Source: an uncultured bacterium (GTDB lineage: Bacteria; Hydrogenedentota; Hydrogenedentia; Hydrogenedentales; CAILVY01). Taken from it: a DNA stretch of 64,000 bases. How positions within the stretch are numbered: the first letter of the stretch is position 1; the number at the start of each line of letters is the position of its first letter. The stretch spans positions 124,001-188,000 of the forward strand of contig CALEDJ010000005.1 in the NCBI GenBank assembly GCA_937951485.1, given 5' to 3'. This document shows positions 46,154 to 56,147 of the stretch, one piece after another. The notes below the pieces were generated by a model that was not told the DNA's origin, did not search any database, and saw only the letters and a program-made list of their open reading frames with translations. Position numbers and translations under genes: made by a program.

Positions 46154-47491
46154 TCACATTCTTTGCATGGTATATAGATGGACGGTGACGTCGGTGTTTA
46201 CACGCCGGATATCGTGAAGATCGTTCAACGCTTTCCTGCCGCTGCATGCCCCGCGCAGGGGGGACAGGTACAATTGCCCGCAGTAGCGGGTGTCGCGGAT
46301 GGCGTGGATGATGTCGCCGGAGTGCAGTTCTTCGGCAATGATGAAATTGCCGGATATCTTCACCTTGCGCCGTTTCCTGTTGATTTCTCCGGCTTTCTTC
46401 ATTCCCGCGGTCACTTCGGCAGCGGTTTGTCGTTTTCCCAGGCGCGCCAGGGCGGCATCTGTGGCTGCTTCCCAGCCGATATTGACATACACGTTCTCGA
46501 AGGGCAGCGCGTCGAGCATGTCAAAGGTGCTGTCCGGCGCTTCGCAGAGGGTTTTGTTGGTTGAGAAGAAGAACAGACTTGAACCGAGATGAAAGGACGC
46601 GCCGCAACGGAATGCATCGAAGGATCGGCGCGCGGCGTATTCCAGCAATGGAGAGGCAAGCGCGTCGCATTCTCCAAATACAACGGCGTTGTAATTACAG
46701 AGGTCGCTTCCATAGATTTCCGGCAAGGCGTCAATCTGCCTGTCAATGTCGCTCTTGCTTCTCAAGGCAAAAGGCGCTTCGCCCCGCGCCACGCAGAATC
46801 CGCAATCATTGACGCACCCATCCATGACCTTGACCAGGATCACCCGGTAGTCAACATGGATGGTGTCCGGCGGGAGCACGCGCATGTGGCCGTGGATGCT
46901 GTGCAACTTGTCCGCCACCTGCTGCAGGTGTTCCCGATCATGCTTCGCCGCTTTGGCCAGGAAATCCCAGAGCCGGTTTGCATCCATTGCGGACGCGGTT
47001 TCCGTTCCGGATTCGGAGTGCACCGCGGGTCTGTCCCGCAGCCAGTCCCGAATGTCGCCTATCAGCGCGTCAAAGGCAACGAAAGCCTTCGCGACATAGT
47101 CTCTATCAAGGCCCTTATGACCGGCAAGCATCGGCAGGTCTGTCCTGCCGTTCACGGCCCACGCCGCATCCCCGATAATCGAAGCGGGATGGGGAATGCC
47201 GCCGTGCGTCCAGACCTTGTCATAATAAATCCAGTCATTGGCCATGGTCCGTTGCAGCCAGTCCCAACTGTGCGGAGAAGGGAAACCGTCTATTCGGTGG
47301 ATTCTGCCTTCCAGGTCGAAATTGAAATTGTAGGCATCAGAGAGAATCCGGACGAATCTTCCGAGAAAATCATGCATCCCGGCCTTGTTAAAGGTTCTGT
47401 TTCCATCCCTGTCCAATTGGACTTTCACATTCCCGATGCGCAAGGCAAGTACTCCAGTTCGTGCATTCGGTGACGGATTTCTGCCGCCCAA
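46154..47491 (-). CDS. Radical SAM-like protein
   Basis: 445 aa; VILVKVMDGCVNDCGFCVARGEAPFALRSKSDIDRQIDAL (CxxxCxxC cluster motif) followed by TIM-barrel-like sequence; N-terminal ~200 aa unrecognised. Confidence 0.65.
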   Translation of the reverse strand: MGGRNPSPNARTGVLALRIGNVKVQLDRDGNRTFNKAGMHDFLGRFVRILSDAYNFNFDLEGRIHRIDGFPSPHSWDWLQRTMANDWIYYDKVWTHGGIPHPASIIGDAAWAVNGRTDLPMLAGHKGLDRDYVAKAFVAFDALIGDIRDWLRDRPAVHSESGTETASAMDANRLWDFLAKAAKHDREHLQQVADKLHSIHGHMRVLPPDTIHVDYRVILVKVMDGCVNDCGFCVARGEAPFALRSKSDIDRQIDALPEIYGSDLCNYNAVVFGECDALASPLLEYAARRSFDAFRCGASFHLGSSLFFFSTNKTLCEAPDSTFDMLDALPFENVYVNIGWEAATDAALARLGKRQTAAEVTAGMKKAGEINRKRRKVKISGNFIIAEELHSGDIIHAIRDTRYCGQLYLSPLRGACSGRKALNDLHDIRRVNTDVTVHLYTMQRM

Positions 47492-47775
47492 AAGGTATCA
47501 GATCATCGTCCTTGAGAGCGAAGCGACACAATGTGCCGCTGAGTCAAGCGGTCCGCTGCAGGCGAACAAGCGAGAGGGGACCGTCTCTGTGTTCCGCATT
47601 AACGCTTTTTCATTTCGGGAGAGCATAAGCGACCGCGAAATCTGCATGGACGATGCAAAGCGTCATGACAAACCGTATCCCGAATCCGGCAATGCCGACA
47701 AGGGTGCTGTGCTGCGATTGCGGCATGCCCGGGGGCATGCTACAATCCGCGGCGTCGGGCGTGGGAGAACGGACC

Positions 47776-48732
47776 GTGCCGGAAAAAGGACTTTTTCTTC
47801 AGAACATCATCGCGATCATCTGGGATTTTGATCGCACGCTGTCGCCCCGGTACATGCAGGCGCCGCTGTTCCGCGCCTACGGCGTTGACGAGGACTCCTT
47901 CTGGCGCGAGGTGCGCGCGCTGCCCGCGTATTATGCGCGGGCGGGCATCCGCATGCAGGCCGACACCTGCTACCTTGGCCACCTGCTGACCTATGTGCGG
48001 GCGGGCCGCATGCCGGGCCTCTCCAACGCGCGCCTGCGCGAACTGGGCGCCCAAATCCCCTTTTTCCCCGGAGTGCCGGACATATTCGACCGCCTCGGCC
48101 GGGTGCTGGATGCGCCGCCCTTTCGCGAAGGCGACCTCCGCCTCGAGCATTACGTCGTCAGCACCGGTCTTGCCGAGATGATCCGTGGGTCCGCCATCGC
48201 CCCGAAACTCGCGGGCATATGGGCTTCGGAATTCATCGAATGTCCCGCCGCCCCCGGATTTGATGCCGACGCCGCGCCGCAATCCGGAGAAATCAGCCAG
48301 ATCGCCGGTCTGCTCGACAACACCACGAAAACCCGCGCCATCTTCGAGATCAACAAGGGCGTCAACAAGGTCCCCGAAATCTCCGTCAACGACATGATCC
48401 CGGAGGAAGAACGCCGCGTGCCATTCAAGCATATGGTTTACATCGCCGACGGCCCCAGCGACATTCCAAGTTTTTCCGTCGTCCGCAAGCACGGCGGCCT
48501 CACCTATGCCGTCTATGACCCCGCCGCACAGGACCAGTTCGCCCAGGCCGTGCGCATGCAGGAAACCGGCCGCATTGATGCCTTCGGCCCGGCGGACTAC
48601 CGCGAAGGCACCCAGACCGACCTCTGGCTCTGCCTCCAGGTGCGCCGCATCGCAGAGCGCATCATGGAACGGCGCAAACAGGCCCTCGGCAGCCGTGTCG
48701 CCCCCGGCCCCGTCCACAGCGACAGCGCATGA
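47776..48732 (+). CDS. HAD-superfamily hydrolase
   Basis: IIAIIWDFDRTLSPRYMQAPLF motif I; HMVYIADGPSDIPSFSVVRKHGG motif IV; GTG 47776 preferred start (ORF from 47653). Confidence 0.75.
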   Translation: MPEKGLFLQNIIAIIWDFDRTLSPRYMQAPLFRAYGVDEDSFWREVRALPAYYARAGIRMQADTCYLGHLLTYVRAGRMPGLSNARLRELGAQIPFFPGVPDIFDRLGRVLDAPPFREGDLRLEHYVVSTGLAEMIRGSAIAPKLAGIWASEFIECPAAPGFDADAAPQSGEISQIAGLLDNTTKTRAIFEINKGVNKVPEISVNDMIPEEERRVPFKHMVYIADGPSDIPSFSVVRKHGGLTYAVYDPAAQDQFAQAVRMQETGRIDAFGPADYREGTQTDLWLCLQVRRIAERIMERRKQALGSRVAPGPVHSDSA

Positions 48733-48808
48733 TTCGCCCCGGCAAAACCTCAGAAAGGAGTAGCATTTTAACCGAGTGGCGTGCAGCGGGGAGTGTCGTG
48801 TTTTTTCT

Positions 48809-48843
48809 ACATCCCCCGGCGCTTCGCGCCACCCCCTTCAAAA
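48809..48843 (+). repeat. Dispersed repeat copy 4 (ACATCCCCCGGCGCTTCGCGCCACCCCCTTCAAAA), truncated
   Basis: Same as 22601 copy up to CCCCCTTCAAA, then diverges. Confidence 0.85.
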
Positions 48844-48972
48844 TGTGGCCGCGGATTTTCAAGATATGTTGAAGGGGCTGTGTGAAACACCCTTGGAGTC
48901 TTGCCGTCGTTTTTCGGCACGGTCGGGAAACCGGCCGCAATAGACAATCCGCGACCGATGACAGGAGCCGCC

Positions 48973-50469
48973 ATGCTGCGAAAGAATGTGTTGTTGATCA
49001 TCGCCGATGAATTCCGCGCGGACTGCCTGGGCGCCGCGGGAAACCCCGTGATTCAAACGCCGCACCTCGATGCATTCGCCCGCGAATCGGTCCGGTTTGA
49101 CCAATGCTATGTGCAGACCTCGCCCTGTGGTCCCAGCCGCATGTGCATTTACACGGGGCGCTACCTGTGCGCCCACAACTCCAGCGATAACATGACCCCG
49201 TTGATGGCGGCGGAGGATAATCTCGCGATGCACCTGCGCCGCCACGGGCTGGACCCCGCGATCATGGGATACAATGACTACGCCATTGACCCACGCATCC
49301 TGCCGGAGGGTCACCCGCACAAGACATCGTTGTGCTACGACTATTTCCTGCCGGGCTTCGAGGTGGCGCTCGACCACGAATACGATTCCCCGGAGTGGTA
49401 CGCCGCGCTGAAGCGCAAGGGCTATCCCCCGGAGATGTGCCGACGCGAGGTGATGTACGCGCCCAATGTGCCGCCGGAAGGTCCCGGCGATCACAACCCC
49501 TTTGTCTATCCCGCGCATTACCGGGCGGAGGACAGCGAATCGCAGTTCATGACCGACGTCGCGGTGGATTACTGCGCACGGCACAGGGGTGAGGGATGGT
49601 TTCTGAGCGTGAACTACATCAAACCGCATGGGCCGTATATCTGCCCGGCTCCCTACCACGCCATGTACGACCCGGCGGCCATGCCGCCGCCCGTGCGGCG
49701 CCCGGAAGAACTCACCCGGCCCCATCCGTATTTTGCGAGGCTCCTGCTGAACGCGCCGGGCGAACTCATGCAGGAACGCGACTGGCGCGAACTCCGCGCC
49801 TGCTATTACGGCATGATCTCCGAACTGGACGCCTGTCTCGGCAGGCTCTTCAGAGCGATCAAGGAAAGTGGTCAATGGGACAACACGCTTATTATCTTTA
49901 CCTCGGACCACGGCAGTTACATGGGCGACCACTACCTCGTCGGCAAAGCGCATTTCTACGATACCGCGTTGCGCGTGCCATATATACTGCGCGACCCGGA
50001 CCCGGCGGCCGACGCCACGCGCGGCAGCGTAATCAGCGACTTCTGCGAATGCATTGACACCGCCCCCACTGTCTGTGAATTCTTCGGTCTGCCGCCGCAT
50101 GATCGGTTCCAGGGGCGCAGCCTTCTCGGCGCGGCGCGCGGCTTGGGGGATACGCCGCCCAGACCCCGTATCCACCATGAATATTACTACTATTCGTCAT
50201 TGAAGCCGGAAGAACGATCGGTCGCTGACCCCGACGCCTGCCGCCTGTGGACCGTGCGCGACCGGCGTTTCAAATACGTCCAGTTCGGCGAAGAAGCCCT
50301 TCCGCCGCTGCTTTTCGATCTTCAGGCCGACCCCGGTGAGTTCGAGAACCTCGCTGCGCGCCCGGAATACGCGCTGAAAGTCGCGGAGTACTGTCAGCAT
50401 CTTCTTCGTTGGCGCATGCGCGTTGAAGATACCCGCATGGAACGATGGGCCAACCGATACCGCGCGTAA
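48973..50469 (+). CDS. Sulfatase (Cys-type, formylglycine-dependent)
   Basis: MLRKNVLLIIADEFRADCLGAAGNPVIQTPHLDAFARESVRFDQCYVQTSPCGPSRMCIYTGRY; CGPSR active-site core. Confidence 0.92.
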   Translation: MLRKNVLLIIADEFRADCLGAAGNPVIQTPHLDAFARESVRFDQCYVQTSPCGPSRMCIYTGRYLCAHNSSDNMTPLMAAEDNLAMHLRRHGLDPAIMGYNDYAIDPRILPEGHPHKTSLCYDYFLPGFEVALDHEYDSPEWYAALKRKGYPPEMCRREVMYAPNVPPEGPGDHNPFVYPAHYRAEDSESQFMTDVAVDYCARHRGEGWFLSVNYIKPHGPYICPAPYHAMYDPAAMPPPVRRPEELTRPHPYFARLLLNAPGELMQERDWRELRACYYGMISELDACLGRLFRAIKESGQWDNTLIIFTSDHGSYMGDHYLVGKAHFYDTALRVPYILRDPDPAADATRGSVISDFCECIDTAPTVCEFFGLPPHDRFQGRSLLGAARGLGDTPPRPRIHHEYYYYSSLKPEERSVADPDACRLWTVRDRRFKYVQFGEEALPPLLFDLQADPGEFENLAARPEYALKVAEYCQHLLRWRMRVEDTRMERWANRYRA

Positions 50470-50589
50470 GCCGTGCCAAGTGGGGTAACAGGGGCAAATG
50501 CCATGACTTCGCTGTCTGCACCCCATTCAATGACACTGCCGTCCAAAACAGGCTGAACGCTTTCTTCTGGATTCTCACGATATGGCTCC

Positions 50590-50669
50590 GGCCTGAAAGG
50601 CCGTCATACGTCAGCCCAGGGCAAGGCAGTGGATTAGTTGAATAGTTCATATGTACGCCCTGAAAGGGC
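50590..50669. repeat. Intergenic repeat with paired triloop hairpins GGCCT-GAA-AGGCC and GCCCT-GAA-AGGGC
   Basis: 50590-50602 and 50657-50669, both perfect 5-bp stems with GAA loops. Confidence 0.55.
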
Positions 50670-50945
50670 GAAACAATCTTTCAAATATGATCATGCGCCA
50701 TTCGCGCCAGTCTATTCCCATGCGGCACTGTTGCCGCGTCCCTGCTCTTTCCCGGTAATATTTCAAAACGAGGGCGCCTGTCATGGGGTGATTGACATGC
50801 CAAAGGAGGCTGTGTTGTAATGGCGCGCGGGCAGGAGATGTGTGAAATGGCGGCGGAAATACCTGTTTTTGGGTGGTTTTTCGGTCTGCGATGCCGGCGG
50901 CCGGGGGCCATTCCCTGATGTTGCGCCGGCCGCGAGGATAAATCC

Positions 50946-51965
50946 ATGAGCAGACGCATGAAACGGGTGGTGGTGTCGAGCGGCCTTCAGGAAGCCGAGA
51001 TTCGCCCGCCCGCGTTGTTGTCTGAATTCAAACGCCTGTCGCTGCAGGATGCCATCGCTTTCTTCGGCGATCCGGCGCAACTGGTTGAGACGCCGTGCCC
51101 GGCTTGCGGGGCGGACGCGCGGGAGGCCGTGTTCAAGAAACACGAGTTCTTGTACAACCAGTGCCGGGACTGCGAGAGCGTGTATGTGTCGCCGCGCCCC
51201 ACGGACGCCGCATTGGAGCGCTATTACGCGCATTCGCGCGCGAGCCGGTTCCGCGTGGATCACTATTCCCGCGACACGGCGAAGGCGCGGCGCTATCATC
51301 TGCTGGCATCACACGCGAACTGGATGGGGCAGATTTACGATGAAACGGGCAACCGCGATGCACGTGTCTATGCCGATCTGAACAGTTATTCGCCGCAAAT
51401 CTTCGACGAGATGCACGCGCTGGGCGTTTTCGACACGCTCTTGAGCGTGGACCCGCTGCTCCCGCCGGAGCGGGAGTCGTCCGCGCCGGTGCGCACCATC
51501 GCGCGCGCCGAACTGCGCGATGCCGGCGCGGTCAGCGCTTTCGAGAAGATCGAGCACCAGTTCAGCCCGTTCGACTATGTGCGACGACTGCGCGGGGCGC
51601 TCGCGCCGGGCGGTCTGTTCTTTTTCACCACGCGCACGATCAGCGGCTTTGATCTTCAGGTGCTGTGGGACAAGACGCCCTACATCTTTGTGCCGGAACA
51701 CCTGAATCTGCTGTCCATCGAGGGCATTTCGCGGCTGCTGGAACGCTGCAACATGGAATTGGTCGAGTTGAGCACGCCGGGCCAGTTGGACGTGCAGTTC
51801 GTGCGCCATGCGCTGGATCAGGACCCTTCGATCCGGCTGCCGCGCTTCGCGGGCTATCTGGTCACGCGGCGCGACGCGCTCGCCCACGCCGATTTCCAGG
51901 AATTTCTGCAGAAACACCGCCTGAGTTCGCATGTCCGTGTGGCAGCGAAAAAGGCGGGGGAGTAA
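50946..51965 (+). CDS. Class I SAM-dependent methyltransferase-like protein with N-terminal zinc ribbon
   Basis: CPACGADAREAVFKKHEFLYNQCRDCESVYVSPRP; FDYVRRLRGALAPGGLFFFTTRTISGFDLQVLWDKTPYIFVPEHLNLLS. Confidence 0.75.
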   Translation: MSRRMKRVVVSSGLQEAEIRPPALLSEFKRLSLQDAIAFFGDPAQLVETPCPACGADAREAVFKKHEFLYNQCRDCESVYVSPRPTDAALERYYAHSRASRFRVDHYSRDTAKARRYHLLASHANWMGQIYDETGNRDARVYADLNSYSPQIFDEMHALGVFDTLLSVDPLLPPERESSAPVRTIARAELRDAGAVSAFEKIEHQFSPFDYVRRLRGALAPGGLFFFTTRTISGFDLQVLWDKTPYIFVPEHLNLLSIEGISRLLERCNMELVELSTPGQLDVQFVRHALDQDPSIRLPRFAGYLVTRRDALAHADFQEFLQKHRLSSHVRVAAKKAGE

Positions 51966-51970
51966 CGCCG

Positions 51971-52591
51971 ATGCACAGACTCGCGCAATTGTTCTCGCAA
52001 TCCGCATCGTTCGCCGACTACGCGCGCGCCTATGCCGCGCGCTTGCATGAGGTCACGATGGCGCTGGATTTCGACGCGCTGGGCCGCGCGGCAGACCGCA
52101 TCGCGCAGGTCGCGGACGCGGGGCGTACGCTGTTTGTCATCGGCAACGGCGGCAGTGCGGCCGCGGCGGCGCACCTGGTCAACGATTTGGTGGCGGGCGC
52201 ATATCTGCCGGACGGCCCCAATTTCCGCGCAATGTCGCTCACGGACAACATTTCCACGCTGACCGCGATCGCCAATGACTGCGGTTACGAGCAGATTTTC
52301 GAGCGGCAACTGGCGGTGTATCTGGCGCCCGGCGATGTGGTGCTGGCGATGTCGGTCAGCGGCAACAGCGAGAACATCCTGCGCGGGGTGCGCTATGCGC
52401 GCGCGCGCGGCGCGACCGCCGTCGCCCTGTGCGGCTTCGACGGCGGCCGACTCGCGGCGGCGTGCGACATCGCGATTCACGCGCCCACCACGCCCGACGA
52501 GTACGGGCCGGTGGAGGACATCTTCGGTATTGTGGGCCATATCCTGAGCGGGCACCTGTCCATGAGGCGCGGCAAATGGTTGCACCATTGA
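51971..52591 (+). CDS. SIS-domain phosphosugar isomerase (GmhA-like)
   Basis: TLFVIGNGGSAAAAAHLVNDL...NDCGYEQIFERQLAVYLAPGDVVLAMSVSGNSENILRGVRYAR. Start at 51971. Confidence 0.88.
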   Translation: MHRLAQLFSQSASFADYARAYAARLHEVTMALDFDALGRAADRIAQVADAGRTLFVIGNGGSAAAAAHLVNDLVAGAYLPDGPNFRAMSLTDNISTLTAIANDCGYEQIFERQLAVYLAPGDVVLAMSVSGNSENILRGVRYARARGATAVALCGFDGGRLAAACDIAIHAPTTPDEYGPVEDIFGIVGHILSGHLSMRRGKWLHH

Positions 52592-52614
52592 GCGCGCAGC
52601 GACGGAGCGGCAAC

Positions 52615-53658
52615 ATGACGGACACGGTGCGCATAGGCATCATCGGCTTGGGCAAAATGGGCATGATCCGCGCCCAGGAAGTGGAGAAGCATCCCGCTGC
52701 GCAACTCGTCTGCGGTTATGACCCTGCGCCGCAGCGTTTTGCCGAACGCTTCCCCAAGGTGGCCCTCTGCGGCAGCATGGAGGAATTGCTCCGCAGCGAG
52801 GTGGACGCCGTCTTCGTCTGCACGCCCAACCGCTTCACGCCCGGCGCGGTCATCGCCGCGCTGGATGCGGGCAGGCACGTGTTCTGCGAGAAGCCGCCCG
52901 GCCGCACCTTGCGGGACATCGAGGACATCGTCGCGGCGGAACAGCGCCACCCCGGCCTGAAACTCAAGTTCGGGTTCAACCATCGCTACCATGGCGGCAT
53001 TCAGGAAGCGAAGCGGATTGTGGACAGCGGGCGGCTCGGCCGCATTCTCTGGCTGCGCGGTATTTACGGCAAATCGGGCGGCGCGGGGTTCGAGCAGGAA
53101 TGGCGCAATAACAAGGAGATGGGCGGCGGCGGGATTCTATTGGACCAGGGTATCCACATGCTCGACCTTTTCCGCTTTTTCTGCGGCGATTTCGTCGAGG
53201 TGAAAAGCATGGTCACCACGGCGCACTGGAACATTCCGGTCGAGGACAACGCTTTCGCGCTCCTGCGCGACGCGCAGGGGCGCATCGCCATGCTCCATAG
53301 TTCCAGCACCCAATGGAAGCACCGGTTCAGCCTCGAAATCTATCTCAGCGAAGGATACATCTCGGTCAACGGCATCCTTTCCTCGACGCGCAGTTACGGG
53401 GACGAGACGGTCTCCGTCGCGCGCAAGCAATTCAATGAGGGCTTCGCCCAGGGCAAGCCGCGCGAGGAAATCATCTATTTCGACGCGGACCCCTCATGGG
53501 AACTCGAAGTGGCAGGATTTCTGGAAAATATTCTGAATGATACGCCGGTGGAATCCGGTTCCTCCGAACAGGCGCTCAAGGCGATGCAACTGGTTTTCGC
53601 CATTTATCACGGCGACGACCGATTCATGCAATCGTCCGCCGCGCCGCTGGAGGCATAA
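52615..53658 (+). CDS. Gfo/Idh/MocA family oxidoreductase
   Basis: MTDTVRIGIIGLGKMGMIRAQEVEKHPAAQLVCGYDP; AGRHVFCEKPPGRT. Confidence 0.92.
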   Translation: MTDTVRIGIIGLGKMGMIRAQEVEKHPAAQLVCGYDPAPQRFAERFPKVALCGSMEELLRSEVDAVFVCTPNRFTPGAVIAALDAGRHVFCEKPPGRTLRDIEDIVAAEQRHPGLKLKFGFNHRYHGGIQEAKRIVDSGRLGRILWLRGIYGKSGGAGFEQEWRNNKEMGGGGILLDQGIHMLDLFRFFCGDFVEVKSMVTTAHWNIPVEDNAFALLRDAQGRIAMLHSSSTQWKHRFSLEIYLSEGYISVNGILSSTRSYGDETVSVARKQFNEGFAQGKPREEIIYFDADPSWELEVAGFLENILNDTPVESGSSEQALKAMQLVFAIYHGDDRFMQSSAAPLEA

Positions 53659-53772
53659 CGCAACGCCCCGCCATTCATTCGTTTCCTGGCTGGAATCCGA
53701 CGCAGGGGGATGCAGATCAACATAAGGCGTATTGCGGCACCAGGGAAATCCAGGACGGCATTGGGAAATAAC

Positions 53773-53800
53773 GGGGCAAGGCGCATGATCGCCTTGCCCC
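53773..53800. terminator. Perfect hairpin GGGGCAAGGCG-CATGAT-CGCCTTGCCCC between convergent genes
   Basis: 11-bp perfect stem, located between convergent Gfo/Idh (+) and DUF1559 (-); probable bidirectional terminator. Confidence 0.65.
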
Positions 53801-53829
53801 AAAGCATTTTGCGGAATTCCTTTTCAGTC

Positions 53830-54741
53830 CTACGACATCAGATCCATGAACTCCACCATACCCCTGCAGACGGGCCATTTCGTGGAGTAGCGCAGGAACT
53901 CGACGTGCCCGTCCATATACAGGACATTGGCGCCGCCGGGAATATGGCTGAAGTAACTCTGGTCGCCCCATACGCCGGGCTTCCAGACCGTGTCCCACTG
54001 CACCGGAATTTCGCTCTGCGCCATGGAGGAGGCCGCGGGGTTGTTGATGTCGGTGATAAAGAACCGTTCGATCCCCTCACGCAGCCGATAGACCGTCTTG
54101 CCTGTACCCTCAATGGCAACGTCATTCTCAAAACGTTGGGCGGTGGGGGTTGTCGCCGCCTGGGCGAATACGGTGCCTATGGAGGCAATGAGGGCCCAAT
54201 TCCAGCCATTCGAGGGGATTGGTTGATTCACATCCACCCCTGGCATGAACAGGTCCTGCGCCATAAGCGCCCAGCCATAATAGGTGTACGAGATTTCCCA
54301 GAAATAACAGGGGTTGATGTAGCCGTCCGGGGCGGTGGGGTCAAACTGTTTGGTCCATTGCCGCAGTTTGTCCATTTGCGTCCGGCCGTCGGCGTCCGAA
54401 GGACAGATAATGACGTTGATGTCCGTCAGGTATTCCGGATACACCGAAGGCCCGTGCCAGAACTGGTTGACGTTATTGGGGTAATTTTCGTCGCACGGGG
54501 GAAAGAGCGTTCCCTCGGAGGGCGCCTTGTATTTCATCATGGTGGGGAAGGCGCCGCCCCTGCTTTCATTGGCATACATTTTGAAGACGATTCCCAGTTG
54601 CTTGAGATTGTTCTGGCAACTGGAGCGGCGGGCCGCCTCTCTGGCGCGCGCCAGCGCCGGCAGCAGTATTGCCGCCAGGATGCCGATGATGGCGATCACC
54701 ACCAGCAGTTCGATCAATGTAAACCCTGCGTGCTTTCTCAT
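53830..54741 (-). CDS. DUF1559-like prepilin-type protein with H-X9-DG C-terminal motif
   Basis: [52 protein letters not shown]-term [17 protein letters not shown]. Confidence 0.92.
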   Translation of the reverse strand: MRKHAGFTLIELLVVIAIIGILAAILLPALARAREAARRSSCQNNLKQLGIVFKMYANESRGGAFPTMMKYKAPSEGTLFPPCDENYPNNVNQFWHGPSVYPEYLTDINVIICPSDADGRTQMDKLRQWTKQFDPTAPDGYINPCYFWEISYTYYGWALMAQDLFMPGVDVNQPIPSNGWNWALIASIGTVFAQAATTPTAQRFENDVAIEGTGKTVYRLREGIERFFITDINNPAASSMAQSEIPVQWDTVWKPGVWGDQSYFSHIPGGANVLYMDGHVEFLRYSTKWPVCRGMVEFMDLMS

Positions 54742-54829
54742 ACTGAAATTACTCCTTCTGTTGTGCGCGCCGTGTGCGCGCCCTTCGTTACAACCAACCC
54801 GCAACCCTGCGGGAAATACGCGAAATGCC

Positions 54830-55624
54830 CTAGAAGCGCCGCCTTGCGCCGGGATGCTTCGGACCCATGTCGCCGTACCAGCATCCCTCGCCGTAGACCA
54901 GCTGCGCTTCCACGGGAAAGAGATTGCGCCGCACATCCGCCAGCGTCTCTTCCCAATCCCACTCCCTGAAATACGGCCGCCAGCCATAGGCGTCGGCCAG
55001 CCGGTTGAAAATCCACCACATTTCCAGGATGGGCGCTTCGATTCCCAGCGTATGCTCCGGGAATCCCCCTTCAATCAGGGTGTATCCGCCTTCAATCAAC
55101 GCGCACAGGCCAAAGGCCATCTCTTCGACCGTCGCATCGCCCTTGAAAACCAGTTCGCCGTCGCGCATCGCCTCAGTCAGAAGACCATGCAGCACCGCCA
55201 CCGTCTCGGATTCCCGCCGGCGCACCGCGTCGAGCCGCGATGCCTCCCCTTTCTCCCGGATGGGGCCGGTGGCGATGTGAATGATGCGGGAGTCGTCAGG
55301 CCGCAGGCGCGCAAACAGCGACACCGCCTCGCCCACCGCCACCGCGCGCGCGCGGGTCTTCCCCGGATAGGTTATGGCACGGCGGATCATCGCCAGTCGT
55401 CGGTCCAGGCATTCCGCCGCCAGTGCCAGGATCACATCTTCCTTGCAGCCGAATTGAAGATATATCGTGCCCTTGGGATATCCCGTCGCCGAGGCAACCG
55501 CATCCATCGTCATGCCATAGTAACCGTGCTGCAACAACAACTCGCGCGCCACCGTAAGAATGCGTTTTCTGCGGGATTGGATGCGGCGCATCATCGGGGA
55601 AATGGGTTCCGCGTCGGTGGCCAT
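54830..55624 (-). CDS. TetR/AcrR family transcriptional regulator
   Basis: [53 protein letters not shown]. Confidence 0.92.
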   Translation of the reverse strand: MATDAEPISPMMRRIQSRRKRILTVARELLLQHGYYGMTMDAVASATGYPKGTIYLQFGCKEDVILALAAECLDRRLAMIRRAITYPGKTRARAVAVGEAVSLFARLRPDDSRIIHIATGPIREKGEASRLDAVRRRESETVAVLHGLLTEAMRDGELVFKGDATVEEMAFGLCALIEGGYTLIEGGFPEHTLGIEAPILEMWWIFNRLADAYGWRPYFREWDWEETLADVRRNLFPVEAQLVYGEGCWYGDMGPKHPGARRRF

Positions 55625-55646
55625 GATTCGTGTCTCTTCCCAAAAC

Positions 55647-55699
55647 TGACGAAACGTCGTTTTTCGCTCGAAGGATACAACAAAGATGACGAAATGTCA
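55647..55699. promoter_or_regulatory. Putative TetR operators TGACGAAACGTC and TGACGAAATGTCA
   Basis: 55647-55658 and 55687-55699, same orientation, 40 bp apart, upstream of the minus-strand TetR start. Confidence 0.5.
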
Positions 55700-55756
55700 A
55701 GGGATTGCTATAACAGAGGCATTGGTGAAAGGGGCGTTTCGGACCCCCGTTCCCAT

Positions 55757-55781
55757 CAAAAAACCCGGATATTTCGGGTTC
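55757..55781 (-). terminator. Minus-strand intrinsic terminator AACCCG-AAATATC-CGGGTT-TTTT
   Basis: Plus strand aaaaaacccggatatttcgggttc; reverse complement has stem then T run, with no ORF upstream on that strand. Confidence 0.55.
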
Positions 55782-55798
55782 TTGAACGCAAAAACAGT

Positions 55799-56094
55799 CC
55801 ATTTTGCAAATGCCTCTGACACGGTGCCTATTGAAGCAATCACTTCGCGTACCCCGATCAATGCATGGATGCAAGCCAGCCGCGCCGGTCATGTACGCTG
55901 AATGTTGAATACGGTCCCCATCGAAATTGGCGCCCTCCAGATGACAGCCCCTTGAAAACCGTGTGGTGCAAGGTCCGCGAAACATGCTGCCACATCATGC
56001 GAGGCGGGAGCGTCGCGGTGGTGCGTTGCACTGTGGGAGCGGTGTAATGAGGGGGATGGAACTGAGGTCCAGAACGCCATTTCGCAAATGCCTC
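55799..56094. repeat. Intergenic island with 18-bp flanking direct repeats CCATTTYGCAAATGCCTC, containing dispersed repeat copy B (55832-55933)
   Basis: ccattttgcaaatgcctc 55799-55816, ccatttcgcaaatgcctc 56077-56094; internal copy homologous to 28911-29006. Confidence 0.65.
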
Positions 56095-56147
56095 AGCATC
56101 GGAGAGCATTGACGGATTTCGCCGGTTTCTGTTACGATCATTATGTG

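Noticed and set aside
55296-55985. ORF 55296..55985 (-) overlapping TetR
   Set aside because: Out-of-frame with the clear TetR gene and made of repeat sequence at its N-terminus.
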